Positions 16,655 to 24,003 of a stretch of DNA of 64,000 nt are shown piece after piece (within the stretch, counting starts at the first letter, position 1; each line of letters begins with the position of its first letter). Both the position numbers and the translations under genes were made by a program. The stretch spans positions 1-64,000 of the IMG/VR virus record IMGVR_UViG_3300031612_000010; one strand, given 5' to 3'. The stretch comes from a virus. The notes below the pieces were generated by a model. The model saw only the letters and a program-made list of their open reading frames with translations, searched no databases and was not told the origin of the DNA.

Positions 16655-16674
16655 TTATAATTCGTCCTTTCCAG

Positions 16675-17577
16675 TCATTCTGTGATTTCTTCTTCTGATA
16701 TTACCCGTAATTCTTCGACATCGTCAGTTTCCTCAGCAGGGATATATTTGGTTTTCTGTACTTCCCATTCTGCGTTGAAGATACGAGTGTTACTTGGTTC
16801 TAGACCTTCTTCTTCTAATAAATCATCACGAATGTTTTGATTGCGTTTTTCTAGATTCAATACACGAGTGAACGAGTTATTGATTACAGTAGTGAAGTAT
16901 GCAAATGGATTCTGTGATTTAAGTTCATTGAACTGTAAACCGATCATTGTCAATTGTAAAATTGCTTGACCACGCATTTCATCTACATATGTGTATCCAC
17001 GCCAGTTACCGCGCATAGAGTATCGTTCACATAATTTCATATACATCATCGCTAAGCGTTCAGTTGTGTGACCACATGTAACACTAAATTTACCTGTGTC
17101 TAATTCACCGTCCCAATGAGAACGAGCGACTTCAGTCCATTCATCATTAACCATAGCAAGATGCTTATATGCTGGAAAATTACAGCGAGAATGATGATCT
17201 GCTACTGTTTTAGGTGTCTTCTTACGTGCTTCTAATGGAATATGATCATAGCCCATAACGCGGAATACTATATCAGTAGTCTTGATAGAATCAATACTCA
17301 CTGCGAACTCGGCTGCTTTAGGTTTAGTTTTCTTGGTTAATTCACCATTATTCCATCGAACCACTTCTGCTTCGTGTGCAATCTTTTGTAACCTAGATGC
17401 TTGTGCATCTTTTGCAAGCAGAATAGTTTCTTCATTGATTTCATCGAAGTCTTCTACGATGTGGTCAAATAGGAAATATTGCTCGTCTGCTAACCAGCAG
17501 AAAGTCATTTTAGATTTATGTATTTCTTTAAGTATTTCTTTGTTCTTTAAGTAATGTGTAGAGGGATCTCTTGCCAT
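16675..17577 (-). CDS. 55: late transcription sigma factor, T4 gp55 family
   Basis: Directs host RNA polymerase to TATAAATA late promoters, of which this window has many. The sigma region-2-like core is in the second half: MRGQAILQLTMIGLQFNEL, KSQNPFAYFTTVINNSFTRVLNLEKRNQNIRDDLL (about residues 202-256). The N-terminus starts HYLKNKEILKEIHKSK, a block shared with other gp55 proteins. At 300 residues it is far longer than T4 gp55 (185), with an insert of about 120 residues between the N-terminal helix and the core, containing HHSRCNFP and a CGHTTERL block. ACGGAG precedes the ATG, and a perfect host-type promoter lies 32 bases upstream. Confidence 0.9.
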   Translation of the reverse strand: MARDPSTHYLKNKEILKEIHKSKMTFCWLADEQYFLFDHIVEDFDEINEETILLAKDAQASRLQKIAHEAEVVRWNNGELTKKTKPKAAEFAVSIDSIKTTDIVFRVMGYDHIPLEARKKTPKTVADHHSRCNFPAYKHLAMVNDEWTEVARSHWDGELDTGKFSVTCGHTTERLAMMYMKLCERYSMRGNWRGYTYVDEMRGQAILQLTMIGLQFNELKSQNPFAYFTTVINNSFTRVLNLEKRNQNIRDDLLEEEGLEPSNTRIFNAEWEVQKTKYIPAEETDDVEELRVISEEEITE

Positions 17578-17608
17578 TAGGTTTATTGCTCCGTTTAATA
17601 TTAGTACA

Positions 17609-17637
17609 ATTATATATCAGTTTGATCAGTTTGTCAA
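17609..17637 (-). promoter_or_regulatory. perfect sigma70 promoter of the gp55-gp47-gp46 operon
   Basis: On the minus strand, TTGACA (17632-17637), 17-base spacer, TATAAT (17609-17614). The spacer region carries two head-to-tail copies of CAAACTGAT, one overlapping the -35 hexamer, and these could be an operator. The predicted start, near 17602, gives a leader of about 25 bases to gp55. Confidence 0.85.
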
Positions 17638-17686
17638 GTCTTATTCGTTATTACAGTGAAATCATTAAGTACATAGTTTATCTTGG

Positions 17687-17694
17687 GCTAAATA
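17687..17694 (+). promoter_or_regulatory. possible variant late promoter GCTAAATA
   Basis: GCTAAATACA occurs 25 bases before the nucleotidyltransferase gene that opens the baseplate operon, and the same ten bases recur before the 195-residue structural gene (37384). It matches six of eight late-consensus positions; the recurrence at two operon starts is the main support. Confidence 0.35.
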
Positions 17695-17718
17695 CATGAT
17701 AAGTAGGAGATTATTAAG

Positions 17719-18327
17719 ATGCGTATATCAGACATCATTACAGAAAGTATAGCAAAGCAAGTCACTGTGTTTTATGGCGGACGTTTCCAGCCAATGCACT
17801 CAGGGCACTTTGCGTTGTATAAAAAATTAGTTAACAAGTTTGGTGCAGATAATGTATTTATCGCTACTACATTTGGCAAGAAACAGCAATCAATGCATAT
17901 GGCAGATGATTTCTCGACTGATCCATTCACCTTTGAAGAAAAGGCATCGATCATGTCTAAGATGTTTGGTGTACCAGCAAATCATATTGTTAATACACAA
18001 CCATATCGTCCAGATGTTTCATTGGTAGGCAGAGACAAGAGTAACACAGCAACCGTATTAGTGTTCAGCGAAAAAGATGCTGGGCGACTAAAGCCGGGTG
18101 GTGTATTGGCTCCAATGCCAGATGATATGAACAATTTACAGACAGAAGATGAAAATCGTGTATATTATATCACAATGCCAACCGAGCAAGGTGGTATGAG
18201 TGCGAGCGATTTCAGAGAAGTTATGCGCAGTGAAGCAGAGTTTGAAGAGAAGAAACAGACATTCACCAAATTCTTTGGTAAATTTGATCAAGAGATTTTT
18301 GACTTCATCGAAGGTAGATTACGATAA
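17719..18327 (+). CDS. nucleotidyltransferase, NMN adenylyltransferase-like
   Basis: A 202-residue HIGH-superfamily nucleotidyltransferase. The ATP-binding signature GGRFQPMHSGH (residues 20-30, H27 and H30) is close to NadM/NadR-type adenylyltransferases, and GGMSASDFRE (about 154-163) resembles their second ATP motif. It could make NAD from NMN and ATP or act on another mononucleotide. The N-terminal MRISDIITES tag is reminiscent of short leader segments on T4-like virion proteins, and the gene sits directly before gp48 with a one-base overlap, so packaging in the virion is possible. AAGTAGGAGATTATTAAG precedes the ATG. Confidence 0.8.
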   Translation: MRISDIITESIAKQVTVFYGGRFQPMHSGHFALYKKLVNKFGADNVFIATTFGKKQQSMHMADDFSTDPFTFEEKASIMSKMFGVPANHIVNTQPYRPDVSLVGRDKSNTATVLVFSEKDAGRLKPGGVLAPMPDDMNNLQTEDENRVYYITMPTEQGGMSASDFREVMRSEAEFEEKKQTFTKFFGKFDQEIFDFIEGRLR

Positions 18328-18968
18328 TGGCTGGTATTCCAAGTAAAAATAAACCAAAATTAGTATTGCGTGATGCAAATGCACAATGGGCAAAAAACTT
18401 ATTCAAGACAGGTATCTTGAAGGAATTAGCAGATGTCAATGGCATCATATTTCCGTACACACCTGCTATGATGCAAGCAGCATTCTCAGCCAATTATGGT
18501 ACATATGATACAACGCATAGTGTGTATCAGCAACAATACTATGTGAATACGCCAAATCCTACTATTAGTATACAGGCATATTTTGTGTCAAATACAATAG
18601 CAGAAGCAAAGTACAACATTGCATGTTTGCATTTTTTAAAAGCAATGACAAAAATGGATTATGGAACAACATCAAATACTGCTGGCGCACCACCGCCAAT
18701 TTTGCACTTTAGTGCATACGGAGAATACAATTATAATAATGTTCCTGTGGTAGTATCTGGCGTTGATTACACATTTGCAGACGCAGAAGATTTGATAACA
18801 GTTGAAGTACCAGTTGGTACGTCATCTGACACATCACCAGTATCAATACCGACAAGTTTTGCAGTATCTATCACAATGATGATGCAGCAAAATCCAGCAA
18901 AGGTAAGTAACGAATTCTCATTTGCTAATTATGCAAGTGGTAGTACATTAAGAAATGGAATGATATAA
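18327..18968 (+). CDS. 48: tail tube cap / baseplate protein, T4 gp48-gp54 family
   Basis: A 213-residue protein with the block seen in gp48 of marine T4-like phages: FPYTPAMMQAAFSANYGTYD near the N-terminus, HFLKAMTKMDYG in the middle, then GAPPPILHFSAYGEYNYNNVPVVV and a C-terminal beta region. gp48 and gp54 sit on the hub and start tail tube polymerisation. It is shorter than T4 gp48 (364) or gp54 (320), and only one such gene is present here, so which of the two it replaces is uncertain. It overlaps the preceding gene by one base and is followed by gp53. Confidence 0.72.
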   Translation: MAGIPSKNKPKLVLRDANAQWAKNLFKTGILKELADVNGIIFPYTPAMMQAAFSANYGTYDTTHSVYQQQYYVNTPNPTISIQAYFVSNTIAEAKYNIACLHFLKAMTKMDYGTTSNTAGAPPPILHFSAYGEYNYNNVPVVVSGVDYTFADAEDLITVEVPVGTSSDTSPVSIPTSFAVSITMMMQQNPAKVSNEFSFANYASGSTLRNGMI

Positions 18969-18969
18969 T

Positions 18970-19257
18970 ATGGCAGTACAATATGATACAGACAGTGTAT
19001 ACAAGAATACAGAAATTGTAGACAATAAATATCTTGACGTAATGGAATCTATCATCAGTGATATATCAGTATATGATGTATATTCATTAACTCTGGAATC
19101 AAAGTACAACGAGCGACCCGATCTGTTGGCGTATGATTTATTTTCAAATGCCAACTTGTGGTGGGTATTCGCAGAATTCAATCAAGACATCTTAAAAGAT
19201 CCGATCATTGATTTTAAGTCTGGACTAACTATACAAGTCCCAAGAGATTTTATATAA
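18970..19257 (+). CDS. 53: baseplate wedge protein, T4 gp53 family
   Basis: A 95-residue protein with the conserved gp53 core ERPDLLAYDLFSNANLWWVF (residues 48-67) and the C-terminal KSGLTIQVPRDFI, which resembles the LysM-like end that clamps the wedge. It is half the length of T4 gp53 (196) but has the part that is conserved in distant relatives. It starts one base after the gp48-like stop, within the baseplate operon. Confidence 0.88.
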   Translation: MAVQYDTDSVYKNTEIVDNKYLDVMESIISDISVYDVYSLTLESKYNERPDLLAYDLFSNANLWWVFAEFNQDILKDPIIDFKSGLTIQVPRDFI

Positions 19258-19266
19258 GGTAAATGC

Positions 19267-21120
19267 ATGTCTACAAGTAGAATAGATGTAACACCTAACT
19301 GGTGTTCAACAGTTGATAGTCCAACATACAAACTTACATGGTACATTGTTAATAGAGATGTATTTAATAATCCGCGACTATTAGATCACAATAACGCAGT
19401 CATCACCAAAAAGGCTGTGATTATCGCTGCATCTGGAGAAACATCAGAATACTCAATAGAAAATTTAGTACTACAGTCTAGGATTTCTCCCGGATCTGAT
19501 ACTGGTAATACAACAACTGGTGCATTTCAATTTGATATATATGAGCCAGGTGGATTTCAATTATTAAATAGAATATTGCAACTCAGTCATTCATTCGGGT
19601 TTTCGACTATGCAAACTGCGACATATGTATTAAAAGTTGAATTCATTGGTAGAAAGGTATCAAATTCTGCACCAGAAAGATTTCCTGGCGTATTCTATTA
19701 TCCAATGTTGATGTCAACCATCAATGCAAGTGCTGGTCCAGAAGGTTCACAATATAACATTGTGGGAGCAAATCAACATAAGATAGCAGTGGCGAGTTCA
19801 AAAATCGTAACTGATATTAAGTTGTCAGGAATTACCACTGTCAAATCATTTGTAGATAAACTGAAAATAGAGTTGAATGAGCATGAGCAGAATATACGAA
19901 AAACACAAATCACTGACGGTAGTGTTCTAAATGCAAAACAATGGGAAATTAAACTAGATCCTAAGTTTGAAGAGAAGTATATCAATTCTTCCATGAAATC
20001 AGATATTACTGGAACTGGGCACCCCACCGATTTAAATCCTGAAGCAGTGGTGTATATGATATTCAAGAATAAAAATATAGTAGAGTATATTACTGAAATG
20101 TTGACTAAGCGAGTACCAGATTTTTATAATACATTTAGTCAAAATGAAGCCAAAAATAAAAATACACAAAATAAAATATCACATGCATCAAGTCAACGAA
20201 GAGATCAAGGCGATACGGGTAAATCAAAACCTAATCTTGATATGTATGTAAATGACTTCATAAAAGTAACACCAACAATAGCATACAAAGACGTAAAGGA
20301 TTTGTATACAAATTCAGACCAAGAAATAATTACATTGACAATTAGTTTACATACAGCGCATACTAATCCTAGTCCAGATCCAAGCAGTCAACAGAGTGCT
20401 ACTATTAATGCATCATACCAATCTAGAAGACTTGAGTTATTGCCTATCTACAAGTCTTATAATTTTTTATTCGCTGGCAATAATTCAGAGGTATTAGACT
20501 TCAATTTAAATTTCAATCAGATGTTTTATTTAACTCGTGACCCATCTGATGGTGTTGCATATACTAAAATCTCAGGCGACATGGGTCGTGGAGAAGCAAC
20601 TAGGGTAAAATCAAAAGTGCCCACGTATCTAAGTGAGTTATCGGTAAACAATTCATCACCGATTACACAACTTGAAAATATTGCATATACTGTAACAACA
20701 ACAGATTCAAAAGATCAGAAGAATAGTGATGAACCAAATTCAGTAACCGCAGCAGATCAGGCAGAAATAAATGCAGCAAGTCATGATTACATTATGTTTG
20801 ATATGACTATCAAAGGTGATCCGTATTGGTTGGGAACACCTGGATCGTATGTTAAGGCAACAACCTACAAAACGCTTATTGAAAATTTAGACGAAGATTC
20901 ATTGATTGTATTCATTAATTATCTACCAGACAATGGAAAGACTGGCGGTGCACGTAGACTTGATATTGCATCAAGTGGTGTATATAAAATATTAGAAGTA
21001 GAGAGCAAATTTCAATTAGGTAAGTTTACACAATCGTTGAAAGGTATGCGCGATAGAAATTCGTCTACTGATTTAATTCAACAAAAATTAAAAAAAATAG
21101 GATCACAGAATGGGAATTAA
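19267..21120 (+). CDS. baseplate hub protein (gp27-like)
   Basis: A 617-residue virion protein between gp53 and gp5, the place expected for the hub that carries the gp5 spike. N-terminal beta-rich blocks include FQFDIYEPGGFQLLNRIL (about 91-108) and FPGVFYYPMLMSTI. A low-complexity Asn/Gln/Lys linker near 290-320 separates the halves. The C-terminal block GVYKILEVESKFQLGKFTQS is typical of hub proteins of the gp27/gpD fold in other phages. T4 gp27 is 391 residues. The assignment rests on position and this C-terminal block. It overlaps gp5 by 11 nt. Confidence 0.55.
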   Translation: MSTSRIDVTPNWCSTVDSPTYKLTWYIVNRDVFNNPRLLDHNNAVITKKAVIIAASGETSEYSIENLVLQSRISPGSDTGNTTTGAFQFDIYEPGGFQLLNRILQLSHSFGFSTMQTATYVLKVEFIGRKVSNSAPERFPGVFYYPMLMSTINASAGPEGSQYNIVGANQHKIAVASSKIVTDIKLSGITTVKSFVDKLKIELNEHEQNIRKTQITDGSVLNAKQWEIKLDPKFEEKYINSSMKSDITGTGHPTDLNPEAVVYMIFKNKNIVEYITEMLTKRVPDFYNTFSQNEAKNKNTQNKISHASSQRRDQGDTGKSKPNLDMYVNDFIKVTPTIAYKDVKDLYTNSDQEIITLTISLHTAHTNPSPDPSSQQSATINASYQSRRLELLPIYKSYNFLFAGNNSEVLDFNLNFNQMFYLTRDPSDGVAYTKISGDMGRGEATRVKSKVPTYLSELSVNNSSPITQLENIAYTVTTTDSKDQKNSDEPNSVTAADQAEINAASHDYIMFDMTIKGDPYWLGTPGSYVKATTYKTLIENLDEDSLIVFINYLPDNGKTGGARRLDIASSGVYKILEVESKFQLGKFTQSLKGMRDRNSSTDLIQQKLKKIGSQNGN

Positions 21121-22237
21121 TATTAAGACAGTACGGGGCAAAGATTTCCCTGCTGGACAATATGTAGGCATTGTTACTGATAATACCGATAGTATGTACA
21201 CTGGTCGCGTATCAGTACGATTCGGTGAATTTGGTTCGCTAGCAGATAGTGAAGTAGATCATATTTGTTTATTGTGTACTCCGTATGGAGGCGTTACAGG
21301 TACAACAGCAGCAGATGTAACTGATGATGAAAAGGCATATGGTAAAGATGGCACGAGTGAAAACGGTACACCAAAAAGTTATGGTATGTGGCCACAACCG
21401 CCTGCTGTTGGAACATCTGTGCTAGTTGCATTTGTTGAATTATTAGAACAAGGCATAATTGTTGGGTCACTGATGTCGCGTAGTAGAAACCACATGATGG
21501 GTGGTCGTGCAAGCGCAGAATCACAAGATGGTACTATTCAGCCAGTTGGTGAAAAGAATCCAACTGATACTGACGATGAAGTAAAGAAGCCCGTTGATCC
21601 TATTGCGAAGGCATGGTTGGAGAAACAAGGACTACAAGATGATTACTCCCGTGGTCATAGTATGTCTAGTGCACGACGAGAATCCCCAAGTAACGTATTT
21701 GGGATAACCACATTAAATGGCCATGTATTCACAATGGATGACGGCGATTCAGACGGAGACAGTAAAAACATTAGATTGCGAACTAGACAAGGCGCACAGA
21801 TATTATTAGACGATACGAATAAATTTGTATACATTACAAATCATGATGGCACTGCTTGGATAGAACTAGACGAATCTGGCAACATAGATATGTATAGTAA
21901 AGCAAGCGTGAATATACATGCAGCAGAAGATTTAAATTTACATGCTGGTGGTAACATCAACATGGAAGCAAAGAAAAATATCAATATGAAAAGTGGAACT
22001 GATGTGATAGTACAAGCATTGAATGATATTCATAACAAAGCAGGTGGAAATCGTGTAGATACTGCTAGCATGGTTTATATGAATAGTTCAGTGAGTGCAT
22101 TGTCGCCGACCGTTAACCAATTAGATACTAACGAAACAGTTACAGAAAGTGTGTCTGCGAGAGTACCAGAGCATCATCCGTGGAAAGGTGCGAGTAAGAT
22201 ACAAGAAACAATCAAGACAGCGAAAGGCAAAACATAA
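21110..22237 (+). CDS. 5: baseplate central spike, T4 gp5 family without lysozyme domain
   Basis: A 375-residue spike protein. Residues about 15-130 form an OB-like domain (GQYVGIVTDNTDSMYTGRVS, later WPQPPAVGTSVLVAFVE, GIIVGSLMSRSRNHM). Residues about 250-320 are a run of eight-residue beta-helix repeats (SVNIHAAEDLNLHAGGNINMEAKK-type), the triple-stranded needle that pierces the outer membrane in T4. The internal lysozyme domain of T4 gp5 (575 residues) is absent; the next gene supplies a lysozyme-like fold as a separate chain. Last 55 residues are Thr/Ser-rich. Confidence 0.85.
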   Translation: MGINIKTVRGKDFPAGQYVGIVTDNTDSMYTGRVSVRFGEFGSLADSEVDHICLLCTPYGGVTGTTAADVTDDEKAYGKDGTSENGTPKSYGMWPQPPAVGTSVLVAFVELLEQGIIVGSLMSRSRNHMMGGRASAESQDGTIQPVGEKNPTDTDDEVKKPVDPIAKAWLEKQGLQDDYSRGHSMSSARRESPSNVFGITTLNGHVFTMDDGDSDGDSKNIRLRTRQGAQILLDDTNKFVYITNHDGTAWIELDESGNIDMYSKASVNIHAAEDLNLHAGGNINMEAKKNINMKSGTDVIVQALNDIHNKAGGNRVDTASMVYMNSSVSALSPTVNQLDTNETVTESVSARVPEHHPWKGASKIQETIKTAKGKT

Positions 22238-22959
22238 TGGCTACTATATTACCTACTACTATAACACCAGAAACCGTGATAGATTATTCTCGCTGGACAA
22301 TCAGTGACGTTGCTGTTGTTGATACAGAGCAAGAACTACGTGTATTTGAGGCAAGTAGTGATATTATTAATTTTGCATTGAGACGATTCGAGTGGAGAGG
22401 GTACAAAACAACCCTTGACAATGACACTCAAATAGGTTACAATACTATCAACGATAAAATTAATAGTGTAGGATTACTAGAAAGCGAAGCGTATAGTGAA
22501 TGGCTAGAAGACTTCAAAACAAAAGAGCGAAGGTTTAAGAGACTACTTGCAATTAAAACATTGAGTCAGTCACAATACGATGCGTTACTATGTCTATATT
22601 ATTTCACTGGTGATTTCACTAAAGTCGGAACGACTGCAAGGACGTTTGATTTGTCTCAATTGATTATAGATAAGAAGTGGGATTACATAGCAACCGCATT
22701 AATTGAAAGTGGATACGATAGACTGTTAACACAGCCGCTTGCAAAGATAATGATGTTGGGTGATTATGGAAATCGTACCGAGCGAGCATTATTACGAGAA
22801 CGTGGACTACAGGCACTGCGCACAGAATATTCTGCATTGACAGATAAACTAGCACGCCAGCAAGCGGAATATGTTTACTACGCCGAAACAAAAAGATTTT
22901 TACCAAACTTAACACAAACAAGAAAACGACAGATAGTTACTACTGCGAATACAATATAA
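22237..22959 (+). CDS. GH24-type lysozyme-like protein, probably tail-associated
   Basis: A 240-residue protein with the T4-lysozyme catalytic layout: Glu52 in RRFEWRGYKT, Asp61 nine residues later (as E11 and D20 in T4 lysozyme) and a Thr64 before QIGY, in place of T26-I-G. LSQSQYDALLCLYYFTGDF (about 109-127) resembles the QxxALxSFxFN block of phage lysozymes. It would cut peptidoglycan. Two or three residues are missing between Asp and Thr compared with T4 lysozyme, so activity needs proof. The start overlaps the gp5 stop by one base, suggesting that it works with the spike. A poorly conserved C-terminal helix region follows. Confidence 0.68.
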   Translation: MATILPTTITPETVIDYSRWTISDVAVVDTEQELRVFEASSDIINFALRRFEWRGYKTTLDNDTQIGYNTINDKINSVGLLESEAYSEWLEDFKTKERRFKRLLAIKTLSQSQYDALLCLYYFTGDFTKVGTTARTFDLSQLIIDKKWDYIATALIESGYDRLLTQPLAKIMMLGDYGNRTERALLRERGLQALRTEYSALTDKLARQQAEYVYYAETKRFLPNLTQTRKRQIVTTANTI

Positions 22960-22971
22960 AGGTATTACCTA

Positions 22972-23526
22972 ATGAATCACCGAGTGCTGCTATTGAATGC
23001 AGACGCACAGCCATTGTCTATGCTACCACTGAGTACTATTAGTTGGCAGAACGCAGTAAAGGCACATTTCCAAAATAAAATAGTAATACTAGATAGTTAC
23101 GATACTATGTTGCATTCTGCTAATTTTGAAATGCAGATGCCGTCTGTCGTTATATTGAATCGATATCATAGATTACCTACTGTAGCGAAGTTCTCTCGAA
23201 GGAATTTATACATACGAGATCAAAACGAGTGTCAGTATTGTGCTAAGCCGTTTGATAATGAAAAATTAACCATCGATCATGTTATTCCAAAATCTCTCGG
23301 TGGTGGTACAAGTTGGACAAACTGTGTAGCATCGTGTAAAAAGTGTAATGGTGCGAAGGGTAGTAAATTAATGCGACCTATTCGTGAGCCTGTGAAGCCT
23401 ACATGGCACGCGCTTGCTTATTCTTCTAAGACATTTGGTATTACAGTCCCACGAGTTGAATGGTTAGATTATATTAACTGGCCATCAGAGCATGTTAGAA
23501 TAGAAGAAATGGAAAGTTTTCAATAA
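22972..23526 (+). CDS. HNH endonuclease
   Basis: A 184-residue HNH nuclease of the bacterial/phage type with two CxxC zinc pairs: CQYC (C87, C90), the catalytic IDHV (D102, H103), N117, and CKKCN (C122, C125, N126). The N-terminal 80 residues (RVLLLNADAQPLSMLPLSTI) match the lead domain of free-standing HNH proteins in phages and bacteria. It lies between the lysozyme gene and gp25 and is followed by a terminator. It may be a homing-type insertion in the baseplate operon, or a DNA-processing enzyme. Confidence 0.9.
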   Translation: MNHRVLLLNADAQPLSMLPLSTISWQNAVKAHFQNKIVILDSYDTMLHSANFEMQMPSVVILNRYHRLPTVAKFSRRNLYIRDQNECQYCAKPFDNEKLTIDHVIPKSLGGGTSWTNCVASCKKCNGAKGSKLMRPIREPVKPTWHALAYSSKTFGITVPRVEWLDYINWPSEHVRIEEMESFQ

Positions 23527-23556
23527 AACTTAAATATTCATAGATCATCATGATAT

Positions 23557-23580
23557 AACCGTCTACAAGGCGGTTTTTTT
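23557..23580 (+). terminator. rho-independent terminator after HNH gene
   Basis: Stem AACCGTC / GGCGGTT (one G-U pair) with loop TACAA, followed by seven T. It ends the nucleotidyltransferase-to-HNH transcript. An AT-rich stem ATTAAC/GTTAAT followed by TTTT lies just downstream (23590-23610). Confidence 0.85.
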
Positions 23581-23612
23581 ATGTCTGTCATTAACACGGT
23601 AGTTAATTTTTG

Positions 23613-23620
23613 CATAAATA
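23613..23620 (+). promoter_or_regulatory. late promoter CATAAATA, five bases before gp25 ATG
   Basis: CATAAATA followed by exactly five bases and the gp25 ATG (23626). With T4-type spacing the transcript would start at the A of the ATG. No Shine-Dalgarno sequence lies between. Confidence 0.6.
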
Positions 23621-23625
23621 TATGT

Positions 23626-24000
23626 ATGAATAAAATAATCGGTTACACCACAATTGGTGAAAAGAATACAAGTAAGCAACTATCTGATCTAGATCTTGCT
23701 AAACAAGACTTGAGTAATCATTTTTCAATCCGCAAAGGGGAGAAATGGACGAATCCAGAGTTTGGTAGTAATTTGCCATACTATGTATTTCAGCCGCTAG
23801 ATGATATTACAGTTGATTTAATTCAACAGGAAGTATCAATTATTGTGAATTATGACCCACGTTTCAATTTAAGAAGTGAAATCGTTAGGGTAGAAGAAGA
23901 TAAACATACGGTGACAGTAATAATAGAATTATTGTATATACCGACAACGACGGCAACCGAACTTGAATTAAAGTTTGACCGTGAATCAGGCGAGTTATAA
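23626..24000 (+). CDS. 25: baseplate wedge protein, T4 gp25 family
   Basis: A 124-residue wedge protein of the gp25-like fold found in all contractile tails. Core blocks: LSDLDLAKQDLSNHFSIRKG, EKWTNPEFGSNLPYYVFQPL with the conserved EFG, and a C-terminal beta pair. The frame is open back to 23581, inside the terminator T-run, so I chose the ATG at 23626, just after the late motif. Length matches T4 gp25 (132). It is followed three bases later by gp6, its partner in the wedge. Confidence 0.93.
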   Translation: MNKIIGYTTIGEKNTSKQLSDLDLAKQDLSNHFSIRKGEKWTNPEFGSNLPYYVFQPLDDITVDLIQQEVSIIVNYDPRFNLRSEIVRVEEDKHTVTVIIELLYIPTTTATELELKFDRESGEL

Positions 24001-24003
24001 ATT

